The translations under genes were made by a program, and so were the position numbers. From contig NZ_VAUP01000042.1 in the NCBI RefSeq assembly GCF_005871085.1, positions 1-64,000 of the forward strand: DNA of 64,000 bases. Reading direction: 5' to 3'. Positions within the stretch are counted from its first letter, which is position 1, and every line of letters begins with the position of its first letter. The stretch is from Xanthobacter autotrophicus (GTDB lineage: Bacteria > Pseudomonadota > Alphaproteobacteria > Rhizobiales > Xanthobacteraceae). Positions 43,722 through 52,315 of the stretch are shown piece after piece. Below the pieces are notes generated by a model that was not told the origin of the DNA, searched no databases, and saw only the letters and a list, made by a program, of their open reading frames with translations.

Positions 43722-44644
43722 CACAGCTCCCCGCGCATGCGCTCGATGCGCCGCTCGGCGCGGCTGGATGCCACCATCACGATGGCGATGAAGGCGAGAA
43801 GCACGATGGCGAAGGCCGCCGCCCGGCTCCAGTCGAACTGGGTGCGCACCAGATCTGTCATCACCATGGGCAGGGTGGTGACGAAGCTGCCGCCCATGAT
43901 CACCGGGGTCAGGTACACCCCCATGGTGAGCACGAACACGAGGGTGGATCCCGCGATCACCCCCGGCAAAGAGAGCGGCACCGTCACCTTGCGAAACACC
44001 GTGAAGCGCGAGGCGCCAAGGCTCGACGCCGCCTGTTCCACCGACGGGTCGATGGCGAGCAGCGAGGAGAACACCGGCAGCACCAGAAAGGCGAGATAGA
44101 CGTGGGTGACGCCCACCACCACGCCGAAGGTGTTGTAGAGCAGCGGCAACGGCGCATCGATGAGGCCGGCCTGCCGCAGCAGCGTATTCACCATGCCCTC
44201 GCGCCCCAGCACCAGGAGCCAGGCCACATTGCGCACGATGACCGAGGTGAGCAGCGGCGACACCACGATGGTGAGCGCCACCAGCCGCAGCACCGGCCCC
44301 GCCCGCCGCATGAACAAGGCCAGCGGATAGCCGAACACGAGGCAGGTGAGGGTGACGAAGAAGGCGAGGCGCACCGTGCGCGCGAAGATGGAGAAGGTGA
44401 CGCCATCGGTGAAGAAGGCGGCATAATTGGCGAGCGACAGCTGGGGCGCGCCGGAGGGGTGCACGCTCTCGCCCACCAGCACGCCGAGCGGCATGAAGAA
44501 GACGAGGGCGTACAGCGCCATGGCGGGGGCCAGAAGCCCCCACCATCCGAGCCGGCCGAAACCCTGACGACCGAGGTTTTTCAATGACATCCGCTTGCCC
44601 CGAGGGTCCGCGAGGGAGGATGGAAGAGAGGCATCGCTCGCCAT
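43721..44644 (-). CDS. ABC transporter permease, spermidine/putrescine (PotB) type
   Basis: A 307-residue permease of the PotB type with six membrane segments and the EAA loop VEQAASSLGASRFTVFRKVTVPLSLPGVIAGSTLVF. The N-terminal ~30 residues are soluble (MASDASLPSSLADPRGKRMSLKNL...), and an internal ATG at MSLKNL (44590) is a possible shorter start. It overlaps the downstream PotC-type permease by one base. It follows a binding-protein gene. Confidence 0.88.
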   Translation of the reverse strand: MASDASLPSSLADPRGKRMSLKNLGRQGFGRLGWWGLLAPAMALYALVFFMPLGVLVGESVHPSGAPQLSLANYAAFFTDGVTFSIFARTVRLAFFVTLTCLVFGYPLALFMRRAGPVLRLVALTIVVSPLLTSVIVRNVAWLLVLGREGMVNTLLRQAGLIDAPLPLLYNTFGVVVGVTHVYLAFLVLPVFSSLLAIDPSVEQAASSLGASRFTVFRKVTVPLSLPGVIAGSTLVFVLTMGVYLTPVIMGGSFVTTLPMVMTDLVRTQFDWSRAAAFAIVLLAFIAIVMVASSRAERRIERMRGEL

Positions 44645-44671
44645 GACGAGGGCTCCGCGACCGGCTTTCGC

Positions 44672-45739
44672 TCAGCTCTGCTTCCAGGCGTCCCAGCGCC
44701 GGCGCCAATCGGGCAGATTGTCCACGATCACCTCGAAATCCTCCGGCACGGCGCGCGCCAGTTCCTCGCGGGTGGAGACCACCACGCGCTTGGCGATCTC
44801 CGGCGGATAGACCACCTTCTGGTTGGGCGAGGCATAGAACAGCCCCTTGGCCAGCGCCTGCTGCGGGGCGACGGTGCAGGAGAAGTTGATGAAGGCCTTG
44901 GCGAGGTCCGGGTTCTTCGCACCGCGCGGAATGCAGAACGGGTCGGCCCGGGTGAAGAAGCCTTCCTTCGGCGAGACGAAATCAATCGGCACGCCCTGGT
45001 CCTTCAGCGGATACACGCGGCCGTTCCACACCGGCATGATCCACACCTCGCCGGTACGCAGCAATTGCTCGGCCTGGGCGCCGGTGGTCCAGAGCGTCGC
45101 AAGATTCGGGCGCAGCTTGGTGAGGGCGGCGAAGGTGGCGTCGTCCACCGGCAGGGGCTTGCCCTTGGCGACGAGGTTGGCCATCTGCAGCGCCTGGTCG
45201 AACAGCGCCTCGTTCAGCGCCGCCTTGCCCTTGTACTGCGGGTCCCACAGGTCGGCCCAGGCGGTGGGGGCGGTCTTGATCTTGTCCGTGTTGTAGGCGA
45301 GGCCGTAGCTCCACAATACCAGCTTCGGCCCGTGGGGGGTGATGTAATCGGGATAGAGGTTGGCGTATTCCGGCATATCCTTGGCGTCGATGGTCTGGAA
45401 CAGGTTGTTCCGCACGCCGAAGACATAATCGGGCATCTGCATGGGGATGACGTCCGCATCGGGGCGGCCGGCATCCACCTGGGCCTTGATCTTCGCCATG
45501 GGCGGGGACGAGCCCTGCATGGTCAGCACTTCCACCTTCACGCCGGTGGTCTGGCTGAAGGGGTCGATCCAGTGATCCTTGATCACCTTGCCCAGCAGTC
45601 CGTCGAAATTATAGACCACCAGCGTCTCGCCGGCCGCCAGCGAACGGGTGATGACGGACGGCGCCGCGAGCGCCCCGGCGGCGGCCACACCGAACGTCTT
45701 CAGCGCGGTGCGGCGAGACATGTTCATCTTGTCGCTCAT
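44672..45739 (-). CDS. Extracellular substrate-binding protein, spermidine/putrescine-type (Tat-exported)
   Basis: A 355-residue periplasmic binding protein (SBP_bac_8/PotD-like) from the ATG at 45739. The N-terminus has a Tat twin-arginine signal (MSRRTALKTFGVAAAGALAAPSVITRS, cleavage near LAAGE). The mature start is ETLVVYNFDGLLGKVIKDHWIDPF, with VYGV-like DVIPMQMPDYVFGV and a C-terminal PEDFEVIVDNLPDW. Such proteins bind polyamines, glycine-betaine-related amines or other organics. It is the first binding protein in a leftward cluster that follows soxBDAG. Confidence 0.9.
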   Translation of the reverse strand: MSDKMNMSRRTALKTFGVAAAGALAAPSVITRSLAAGETLVVYNFDGLLGKVIKDHWIDPFSQTTGVKVEVLTMQGSSPPMAKIKAQVDAGRPDADVIPMQMPDYVFGVRNNLFQTIDAKDMPEYANLYPDYITPHGPKLVLWSYGLAYNTDKIKTAPTAWADLWDPQYKGKAALNEALFDQALQMANLVAKGKPLPVDDATFAALTKLRPNLATLWTTGAQAEQLLRTGEVWIMPVWNGRVYPLKDQGVPIDFVSPKEGFFTRADPFCIPRGAKNPDLAKAFINFSCTVAPQQALAKGLFYASPNQKVVYPPEIAKRVVVSTREELARAVPEDFEVIVDNLPDWRRRWDAWKQS

Positions 45740-45821
45740 GTTCCTCAAGTCCTCTGGTCGGATGGAAGGTGCGCCCGGTTTCGGGTCGCTTATTCAGGTA
45801 TTGTTGAAAAAGACGCCCGCC

Positions 45822-46349
45822 TCAGGCGGCGGGCTTGACCTCATAGAGACAGAAGTCGTGCCCCTCGGCGGCGCACTGCACCTCACGGGCTTCGAGCTTT
45901 TGCGGCGCGCCGGCCTGTTCGCAGACGAATTCCAGCGCCCCCGCCAGCCACGGCGCGAACATGTAGCAGAGCTTGCGGCCCGCATTACGCGTCTCGTCCG
46001 TCACGAAGGAGGAGTTGTCGAGGCGGATGGTGGCGGTGCCGGCGACGGGATCGATGGCGAGGATGGAGAACAGGCCCCAGCCGCGCTGCGACAGCCGCTT
46101 CATGTAGTGGGCGAACACATCGACGCCTTCGAGGCCGTAGACCTCCGCCTGCTTCCTGCACCACACGTAGGCCGAGAGGTGCCCGGCCGGCGCCAGCGCC
46201 GCGTCGAAGGCCTGCGCCCCCAGCGCGCCCTCGATGGCGAAGTGGTTGTTGTTGTAGAAATGCTGGGGCACCAGGATCATGGGCATCTTGTCCACGAACC
46301 AGCGCCCCGTCGCCGGGTCCACGTCGATCTCGATCTCGGGCTTGGCCAT
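45822..46349 (-). CDS. V4R-like DUF5943 protein of the dimethylglycine/sarcosine type locus
   Basis: A 175-residue protein. It starts MAKPEIEIDVDPATGRWFVDKMPMILVPQHFYNNNHFAIEGALG and ends with a V4R-type metal or ligand motif, VQCAAEGHDFCLYEV (Cys and His spaced like the 4-vinyl-reductase fold). It resembles the small protein next to the dipeptidase gene in the Pseudomonas dgcAB dimethylglycine demethylase locus (DUF5943). That is from memory of family context, not a search. It lies between the binding protein and the dipeptidase gene in one leftward cluster. Biochemical role unknown. Confidence 0.7.
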   Translation of the reverse strand: MAKPEIEIDVDPATGRWFVDKMPMILVPQHFYNNNHFAIEGALGAQAFDAALAPAGHLSAYVWCRKQAEVYGLEGVDVFAHYMKRLSQRGWGLFSILAIDPVAGTATIRLDNSSFVTDETRNAGRKLCYMFAPWLAGALEFVCEQAGAPQKLEAREVQCAAEGHDFCLYEVKPAA

Positions 46350-46390
46350 TTTTTCAGTATTCCCGCGTTGAATGGAAGACGATGTGAGGC

Positions 46391-47365
46391 TTAAGCGCCC
46401 CACACGTCCTTGAGCAGCTGGAGCCAGTTCTGCCCCATCACCTTCTCGATGCGGGCAGTCGACCAGCCGCGGGCTTCCATGGCGGCGGTGAGGTTCGGGA
46501 AGTCGCCGATCTCGCGGAAGCCTTCCGGATTGATGACGGCGCCGAAATCCGTGAGCTTGCGGCCGAAGCCCTTGTCGTGGGTGATCCAGTCGAAGAAAGG
46601 CTTGCCGTAGCCCTGCGTGAAATCGGTGCCCACGCCCACGATGTCCTCGCCGGCGATGTTGATGATGTACTCCATCGCCTCCACGTAATCGGCGACGGAC
46701 GCTTCCGGCCCCTTCGCCAGGAAGGGCGGGAACATGGTGACGCCGATGAAGCCGCCCTTGTCGGCGATGAAGCGCAACTGCTCGTCGCTCTTGTTGCGCG
46801 GATGGGCCTTCAGCCCCGCCGGCAGGCAGTGGGAATAGGCGACGCGCTTCTTGGATGCCTTGATGGTGTCTTCCGAAGTCTTCGGCCCCACATGGGACAG
46901 GTCGCACAGGATGCCGAGGCGGTTCATCTCCGCCACCACGTCGTGGCCGAAGTCGGAGAGGCCGCTGTCGGTGCCCTCGTAGCAGCCGGAGCCCACGTAA
47001 TTCTGGGTGTTGTACGTCATCTGGATGATGCGCACGCCCAATTCGTGGAACAGTTCGAGATATTCGATGCGGTCCTCGATGCCCGAGGTGTTCTGCCAGC
47101 CGAGGATGATGCCGGTCTTGCCCTCGGCCTTCGCCTTCAGGATGTCTTCAGTGGTGTAGACCTGGGAGATGATGTCGGCGTTGGCCGCGAAATCCTTCTT
47201 CCACTTGGCGATATTGCGCATGGTCTCGGTGAAGTTGTCCCACACGCAGCAGGTGCAGTTGGCGGCGGTGAGGCCGCCCTTGCGCATGTCCTCGAACACC
47301 GCGCGGCCGAAATCGGAGATGATGAGGCCGTCGATGACGACAAGCTGTTCGTGCAGGCTGGACAC
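46391..47365 (-). CDS. M19-family (membrane dipeptidase-like) metal hydrolase with altered metal site
   Basis: A 324-residue peptidase family M19 protein. The start GTG (47365) has AAGGA nine bases upstream. TIM-barrel signatures are present: ILCDLSHVGPKTSEDTIKASKKRVAYSHC (two histidines) and a late GVGTDFTQGYG. However, the N-terminal HxD zinc ligands of canonical dipeptidases (DGHND) are missing: the equivalent strand reads VVIDGLIISDFGRAVFEDM. The same change occurs in the Pseudomonas dgc-linked homologue as I recall it. It may therefore be a lactonase, amidase or dipeptide/N-methyl-peptide enzyme rather than a classical dipeptidase. Neighbours are DUF5943 and the ABC ATPase. Confidence 0.8.
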   Translation of the reverse strand: MSSLHEQLVVIDGLIISDFGRAVFEDMRKGGLTAANCTCCVWDNFTETMRNIAKWKKDFAANADIISQVYTTEDILKAKAEGKTGIILGWQNTSGIEDRIEYLELFHELGVRIIQMTYNTQNYVGSGCYEGTDSGLSDFGHDVVAEMNRLGILCDLSHVGPKTSEDTIKASKKRVAYSHCLPAGLKAHPRNKSDEQLRFIADKGGFIGVTMFPPFLAKGPEASVADYVEAMEYIINIAGEDIVGVGTDFTQGYGKPFFDWITHDKGFGRKLTDFGAVINPEGFREIGDFPNLTAAMEARGWSTARIEKVMGQNWLQLLKDVWGA

Positions 47366-47471
47366 GGCTTGATCTTCCTTCGTGGGCGAAACGTGCAAAT
47401 TCACGGCGAAATGCCTTCTTGAGGTGCCGGCCTTACGCCGGCGAATACTGGAAAAGGGAACGGGTGCCCGT

Positions 47472-48533
47472 TCACACCGGCACGAGAGTTCCGGCCTCGG
47501 GCTGCCAGGAGACGCGCACGGCGCGACCGGGGCTGAGCGGCGCGGGGCCGCCCACCGCCGGCGAGGGTCGGCGGGCAATCAGCGTCACGCCCGAGGGCAG
47601 GCGCACGCGATAATCGATGACGAGGCCGCGATAGGTGGCGAACTCCACCTCGGCGGACAGGGTGTTGGCGAGCAGCGCCTCGTCGGTGCCGTCGAGGATC
47701 ACCCGCTCGGGCCGCAGCGCCAGAGCGAGGTCTCCGGAGAGCCCGGCCACCGGCACCGCCACCACCTCGCCGCTCTTGAGGCGGAACCGCCCGACGCTTT
47801 CCAGCGTCCCGGCCAACAGGTTGGTCACGCCCATGAATTCGGCGACGAAGTGGGAGGCCGGCCGCTCGAACAGGTCGTCCGGCGCGCCCATCTGCTCGAT
47901 GCGCCCGGCGCGCATCAGCACCACCCGGTCGGCCACCGAGAGCGCCTCATCCTGATCGTGGGTGACGAAGATGGTGGTGATGCCGAGCTGCTGCTGGATG
48001 TTGCGGATCTCCAGCTTCATCTCGTTGCGCAATTGCGCGTCGAGGTTGGAGAGCGGCTCGTCGAGCAGCAGCACGTCCGGCTCGATCACCAACGCGCGGG
48101 CAAGCGCCACCCGCTGCTGCTGGCCGCCGGAGAGCTGCTTGGGCAGGCGATCGGCGAGATGGGAAAGCTTCACCCGGTCGAGCGCCGTCTTCACCTTTCG
48201 GGCGATGTCGGCCTTGGGCAGCTTGCGCATCTGAAGCCCGAAAGCCACGTTCTCGCCCACGCTCATGTGCGGGAACAGCGCGTAGTTCTGGAAGCCGAAG
48301 CCCATGTTGCGCTTGTTGGGCGGCAGCGACGTGAGATCGCGCCCGCCCACCAGGATGCGCCCCTCGGTGACGGGGATGAAGCCGCCCACCATGCGCAGGG
48401 TCGTGGTCTTGCCACAGCCGGAGGGGCCGAGCAGCGCCACCAGCTCGCCCTGGCGGATGTTGAGCGAGACATTGTCCACGGCGGTGGTGGCGTCGTAGCG
48501 CTTGACGATGGACTGGAGGACGACGTCGGACAT
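47472..48533 (-). CDS. ABC transporter ATPase, spermidine/putrescine (PotA) type
   Basis: A 353-residue ABC ATPase with Walker A GPSGCGKTT (~38-46), Q-loop FQNYALFPHMSV, signature LSGGQQQRVALARAL, Walker B VLLLDEPLSNLDA, the switch His in FVTHDQDEAL and a C-terminal TOBE domain (LALRPERVILDG). It is the only ATPase gene in the 42.9-51.4 kb cluster. It could serve both binding-protein/permease sets, or the one beside it (48559-51394) with the other set using an ATPase elsewhere. It follows the permease gene at 48559-49365 on the same strand. Confidence 0.93.
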   Translation of the reverse strand: MSDVVLQSIVKRYDATTAVDNVSLNIRQGELVALLGPSGCGKTTTLRMVGGFIPVTEGRILVGGRDLTSLPPNKRNMGFGFQNYALFPHMSVGENVAFGLQMRKLPKADIARKVKTALDRVKLSHLADRLPKQLSGGQQQRVALARALVIEPDVLLLDEPLSNLDAQLRNEMKLEIRNIQQQLGITTIFVTHDQDEALSVADRVVLMRAGRIEQMGAPDDLFERPASHFVAEFMGVTNLLAGTLESVGRFRLKSGEVVAVPVAGLSGDLALALRPERVILDGTDEALLANTLSAEVEFATYRGLVIDYRVRLPSGVTLIARRPSPAVGGPAPLSPGRAVRVSWQPEAGTLVPV

Positions 48534-48558
48534 TCAGGTCACTCCGAAAACAGGCGTT

Positions 48559-49365
48559 TCAGAAGGCCCGCGCGAGGCGGGCATAGCGGTCGCTGGCGAT
48601 CAGCAGCGCGCCGATGATGAGGATCTGCACGGTCGCGACCGCCGCCACCGTGGAATCGAGGTTCCATTCCAGATACGAAACCAGCGCGATCTGGAGCGTG
48701 GTGCGGCCCGGCCCCACCAGGAAGATCGACTTTTCAAGGTCGATGAAGGACACCACGAAGGAGAACAGCGCCGCCGCCACAATGCCGGGCTTGATGATGG
48801 GCAAAGTCACCCGGAAGAAGGTGGTGAGCACCCCCGCGCCCAGCGAGCGCGCCGCCTCCTCATAGGACGGGCTCATGCCCACCAGGGAGGCCGTCACCAG
48901 CCGCACCGTCCACGGCAAGGCGATGAGGCCATGGGCGATGAGCAGGCCCGGCAAGGTGCCGGCGATCTCCACGTCCAGCAGCACTTCCAGCTCGATGAAG
49001 GCCATGAACAGCGCCGCCCCGCCGACGATGCCCGGCACCACCATGGGCGAGAGCAGCACGGTCTGGATGGCGTCCCGCCCCGGAAAGCGATAGCGCACCA
49101 GGGCCAGGCTCGCCGGCACGCCCAGCACCAGCGATATGGCCACCGCCACCAGCGCGGTCTCCACGCTGGTGATGAAGCCGTTGCGGAACGCCTCCTGTTC
49201 CCAGGCGCGGACATACCAGCTGAAGGTATATCCGGTGGCCGGGAAGGACAGGATGCGGTTGGCGAAGAAGCTCACCCACACGATGGCCACCAGCGGCAGC
49301 AGCACGAAGGCGAGCACCAGCGCCGAGAGCGCGGCGTAGATGCGGTTGATGGCGAGAATGCCCAT
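48559..49365 (-). CDS. ABC transporter permease, PotC type (second system)
   Basis: A 268-residue permease of the PotC type with six membrane segments and EAA loop YEEAARSLGAGVLTTFFRVTLPIIKPGIVAAALFSF. It starts at the ATG at 49365, 8 bp after the PotB-type gene. The operon order is binding protein - PotB - PotC - PotA. Substrate unknown. Confidence 0.9.
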   Translation of the reverse strand: MGILAINRIYAALSALVLAFVLLPLVAIVWVSFFANRILSFPATGYTFSWYVRAWEQEAFRNGFITSVETALVAVAISLVLGVPASLALVRYRFPGRDAIQTVLLSPMVVPGIVGGAALFMAFIELEVLLDVEIAGTLPGLLIAHGLIALPWTVRLVTASLVGMSPSYEEAARSLGAGVLTTFFRVTLPIIKPGIVAAALFSFVVSFIDLEKSIFLVGPGRTTLQIALVSYLEWNLDSTVAAVATVQILIIGALLIASDRYARLARAF

Positions 49366-49373
49366 AGCCCCCC

Positions 49374-50315
49374 TCACTCGCTCCAGCGGCGATAGCGCCG
49401 CTGCACCAGGACGTTGGCGGTGGTGGTGAGCACGAGCGTCACCGCCATCAGCACGAAGGCGAGCGCCGCGCCGAAGGGCCAGTTCATGGCTTTCGCCACC
49501 TGCTGGTAGACGGCGGGCGCCATCATCTGGAAGCTCGGGCCGCCGATGAGCACGGGCGTCGCATAGGCGTTCATGGAGAGGATGAAGCACAGCATGGTGC
49601 CGGCGAGGATGCCCGGCAGTGCCAAGGGCAGCACCACCCGCCACAGGGTGGTGAGGTGGGAGGCGCCAAGGCTGGAGGCGGCGGCTTCCAGATTGGCGTC
49701 GATGCCCTCGATGATGCTCTGCAGCGTCACGATCATGAACGGCAGCAGCACCGAGACGAGGCCGATAACCACGGCGGTGGGTGTGTACATGAGCTTCACC
49801 GGCGACAGGCCGAGGGTGCTGACAAATGCGTTGAACAAGCCCTTGTCACCCAAAATCACCATCCACGCCGCCGTGCGCACCGCATTGCCCATGAGCAGCG
49901 GCAGGATGACGAGGAGGAGCAACCGCCCCTTCCATTTGTCGCTGGCCTGCCGCACCAGAAAGTACGCCACCGGAAAGCCGGCAAGGAGGCACAGGAGTGT
50001 GGAGAGGCCGGACACCCACAGGGTGGTCGCCAGCACCTCCTGGTAGTAGCTGTCGGCGAAGAATTTCTGGTAGTTGGCGAGGGTCAGCGCCTCCACCATC
50101 ATCTGCCCCGGCACGAACCGGTTCAGCGAATAGCGGAACATGAGGGCGAGCGGACCCATCAGCGCCAGCACCACGAACAGGGTGCCGGGCGCGGCGAGGC
50201 CGAAGGCCGGCGACAGGCGCCGGCGTTCCCGCGCACCCGGCGCGGGAAGATTAAGGGGCGGAGCGGTGGCGCCGCCGGGGTTGGTCGTTGCTGCGGACAT
50301 GGCCGAACCCGACAT
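49374..50315 (-). CDS. ABC transporter permease, PotB type (second system)
   Basis: A 313-residue permease from the ATG at 50315, 11 bp after the binding-protein stop; an ATG at 50300 is an alternative. The first ~35 residues are a soluble tail rich in Ala/Pro. Six hydrophobic segments follow, with the EAA loop NLEAAASSLGASHLTTLWRVVLPLALPGILAGTMLCF. It partners the PotC-type permease downstream. Confidence 0.87.
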   Translation of the reverse strand: MSGSAMSAATTNPGGATAPPLNLPAPGARERRRLSPAFGLAAPGTLFVVLALMGPLALMFRYSLNRFVPGQMMVEALTLANYQKFFADSYYQEVLATTLWVSGLSTLLCLLAGFPVAYFLVRQASDKWKGRLLLLVILPLLMGNAVRTAAWMVILGDKGLFNAFVSTLGLSPVKLMYTPTAVVIGLVSVLLPFMIVTLQSIIEGIDANLEAAASSLGASHLTTLWRVVLPLALPGILAGTMLCFILSMNAYATPVLIGGPSFQMMAPAVYQQVAKAMNWPFGAALAFVLMAVTLVLTTTANVLVQRRYRRWSE

Positions 50316-50326
50316 GCCGGCCGCGC

Positions 50327-51394
50327 TCAGCGGGCGATGTTCTTGTTCCACCACTCAAGCCATTCCGCCGTATTCTTCGCCACGTGGGCGTAATCGGGGA
50401 ATTTCAGGGCCGCCGCCTGCGCCGCCGTGAAGTCCACCTTGGCGCGCAGTTCGTCGGTCAGCTCCGCCTTGGCGTTGGCCGGGGCGTAGAAGCTGGCGCC
50501 GGCAAGACCGGCCATGGCTTTGCGGTCCAGCATGGCGTTGAAATAGATATAGGCGAGGTCGGGGCTCGGCGCGCGCTTGGGCAGGGCCGCGCCGAACATC
50601 ACCGCGATGGCGCCTTCGGACGGATACTGGATGGCGAGAGGGGCGCCGTCATTGGCCCATTGCAGGCCGCGCGCCTTGTAGTTCACCGCGATGTCCACCT
50701 CGCCATTGACGAGGCCGGCACCGAGCTGCTGGTGGGCAGCATAGATGCGCGGCTGGGTCAGCTCCTTCAGCTGGATCAGCCGTTCCTTGCCCTGCTCGGT
50801 ATTGGTGACGTTGCCGCCTTTGATCAGGCCGGCCATCATGATGTAGTTGAAGTAAAGCTGGTTGGTAAGGCCGATCCTGCCGGCCCATTTCTTGTCCCAC
50901 AGCTCTTCATAGGACTTGGGCGGGTTCGGCACCTTGTCCTTGTTGTAGATGATGGAGACACCGCTGTAGAGCCACGGCACGAAGAAGGGCTTGGACTTCA
51001 GCGCCGGCACCACGTCGGCGTAATTGGGCACCTTGGCGAAATCGATGTCGCTCAGCACGTCCTGGGCGTTCAGCTCCACGCTGTCGCCCTCGTTGATGTG
51101 GATGACGTCGATGGTGCCGCGCTTGAGCCGCTTCTCGGCGATCAGCTTGGCCTTGCGCTCCGGCTCCATGCCGAGGTCGCGGACGATCTTGATGCCGCGG
51201 CTTTCCACCAGCGGCGCTTCCACGAAGCGGATGGTCCGCTCGTTCCAGTCGCCACCCCAGTTGGAGACGACGAGGGTCCCCTCCTGCGCGCGAACAAGGC
51301 GCGGGGCGGCGAGCACCGCCGCCCCCGCACCGAGCGCTCCAAGGACGGCACGCCGGGATGGCGCACCCGAAAGGGTGAGATCAGTCTTCGTCAT
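50327..51394 (-). CDS. Extracellular substrate-binding protein, PotD/polyamine-type, Tat-exported (second system)
   Basis: A 355-residue binding protein. The N-terminus MTKTDLTLSGAPSRRAVLGALGAGAAVLAAPRLVRAQEG is a Tat signal (SRRAVLG). The mature protein reads TLVVSNWGGDWNERTIRFVEAPLVESRGIKIVRDLG and has the family's pattern FVPWLYSGVSIIYNKDKVPNPPKSYEELWDKKWAGRIG. It differs from the first binding protein, so the two importers probably take different but related compounds. It begins the leftward operon; its ATG follows GGAGG-like agaggcggac. Confidence 0.9.
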   Translation of the reverse strand: MTKTDLTLSGAPSRRAVLGALGAGAAVLAAPRLVRAQEGTLVVSNWGGDWNERTIRFVEAPLVESRGIKIVRDLGMEPERKAKLIAEKRLKRGTIDVIHINEGDSVELNAQDVLSDIDFAKVPNYADVVPALKSKPFFVPWLYSGVSIIYNKDKVPNPPKSYEELWDKKWAGRIGLTNQLYFNYIMMAGLIKGGNVTNTEQGKERLIQLKELTQPRIYAAHQQLGAGLVNGEVDIAVNYKARGLQWANDGAPLAIQYPSEGAIAVMFGAALPKRAPSPDLAYIYFNAMLDRKAMAGLAGASFYAPANAKAELTDELRAKVDFTAAQAAALKFPDYAHVAKNTAEWLEWWNKNIAR

Positions 51395-51488
51395 GTCCGC
51401 CTCTGGATTTTATTTTTTGATGTCGAAGTCGAAGTCGTCGATGTCGGAGAACGTCTTGAAGTCGCCGCGCCGGAGCGCGGCGACCCGA

Positions 51489-52199
51489 TCAGGCCGCGGC
51501 GCGAGACTTGGCGCCGACTTCGTCGAGGTAGGAGATGCAGCGCTCCAGCGGCTCCACATCGGCGAACTTCGCGTCGATGTCGAAGAGGTTCCAAGCCACC
51601 GCGCCGGGCACCCGGTCGCCGATGCACTCCTTCACCGCGATGGTGCGGAAACCTTCCGCCAGACCGTCGCAAAGCGTTGTGCGCACGCAGGCGGAGGCGG
51701 TGACGCCGGTCACCAGGATGGTGTCCACATTGTTGGCCCGCAGGAAGCCGGCGAGATAGGTGCCATGGAAGGCGGAGGCCCGCTTCTTGATGAGCACCTG
51801 CTCACCCTTCACCGGCTCGATGCGGCTGTCGATGGCCCACAGTTCGGGCTTGGACTGGTCCACCACCTCGATGGGAATCTTGTGGTGCCACAAGCCCATA
51901 TCGGTCGCGGCCTGGGTCTCGTCGGTGACCTGGTAGCAGGTGGTCACATGCACCACCGGGTGGCCGTTGCGCCGGCAGGCGGCGAGCAGAGCCTGCACCC
52001 CAGGGATGATCTGGTCGTCGATCTTCTCGCAAGTGAACGGGTTGCCGGGACGGGTCCAGGCATTGGCCAGATCCACGTTGATCAGCGCCGGCCGGCTGCC
52101 GAATCCCACCCGCCGCTGGAAGCCGCGCCCCTGGTACAGGGAGGTTGCCTGTTCGAAGGCGCGCGTCAGCGCCGCATCGAGATCTTCCTCGAACGCCAT
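51489..52199 (-). CDS. Isochorismatase-family amidohydrolase, N-carbamoylsarcosine amidase-like
   Basis: A 236-residue cysteine hydrolase of the isochorismatase fold. The triad is in place: Asp43 (INVDLANAW), Lys138/139 (IKKRASAF) and Cys171 (GVTASACVRTT). The spacing and the FRRVGFGSRPALINVDLANAWT start are close to N-carbamoylsarcosine amidohydrolase, whose triad I recall as Asp51, Lys144 and Cys177. That enzyme releases sarcosine, CO2 and ammonia from N-carbamoylsarcosine. It begins leftward at 52199, divergent from a LysR regulator, and ends ~95 bp before the second binding protein. Other isochorismatase-family amidases (nicotinamidase-like, ureidoacrylate hydrolase-like) are possible. 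Confidence 0.8.
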   Translation of the reverse strand: MAFEEDLDAALTRAFEQATSLYQGRGFQRRVGFGSRPALINVDLANAWTRPGNPFTCEKIDDQIIPGVQALLAACRRNGHPVVHVTTCYQVTDETQAATDMGLWHHKIPIEVVDQSKPELWAIDSRIEPVKGEQVLIKKRASAFHGTYLAGFLRANNVDTILVTGVTASACVRTTLCDGLAEGFRTIAVKECIGDRVPGAVAWNLFDIDAKFADVEPLERCISYLDEVGAKSRAAA

Positions 52200-52315
52200 A
52201 GTCGTTGTCCCTGCTGGTTTTCCGCCCGTCTGCGCCGGACTTGCAGGGACAAGATTGCTCAATCTTCTATGACAGGAGAAATTCCAAATTCGGCACGATT
52301 GATGCAATTTCTGAT

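Noticed and set aside
42927-44708. Apparent 593-residue permease fusion
   Set aside because: Only the last 264 residues are permease-like in this frame. The preceding part is the shadow of the PotB-type gene, whose true frame ends with TGATG at 43721.
51417-51480. Short frame ending DFDFDIKK between the isochorismatase-family gene and the second binding protein
   Set aside because: The acidic tail looks protein-like, but the frame has no usable start codon and continues backwards out of frame into the upstream gene.
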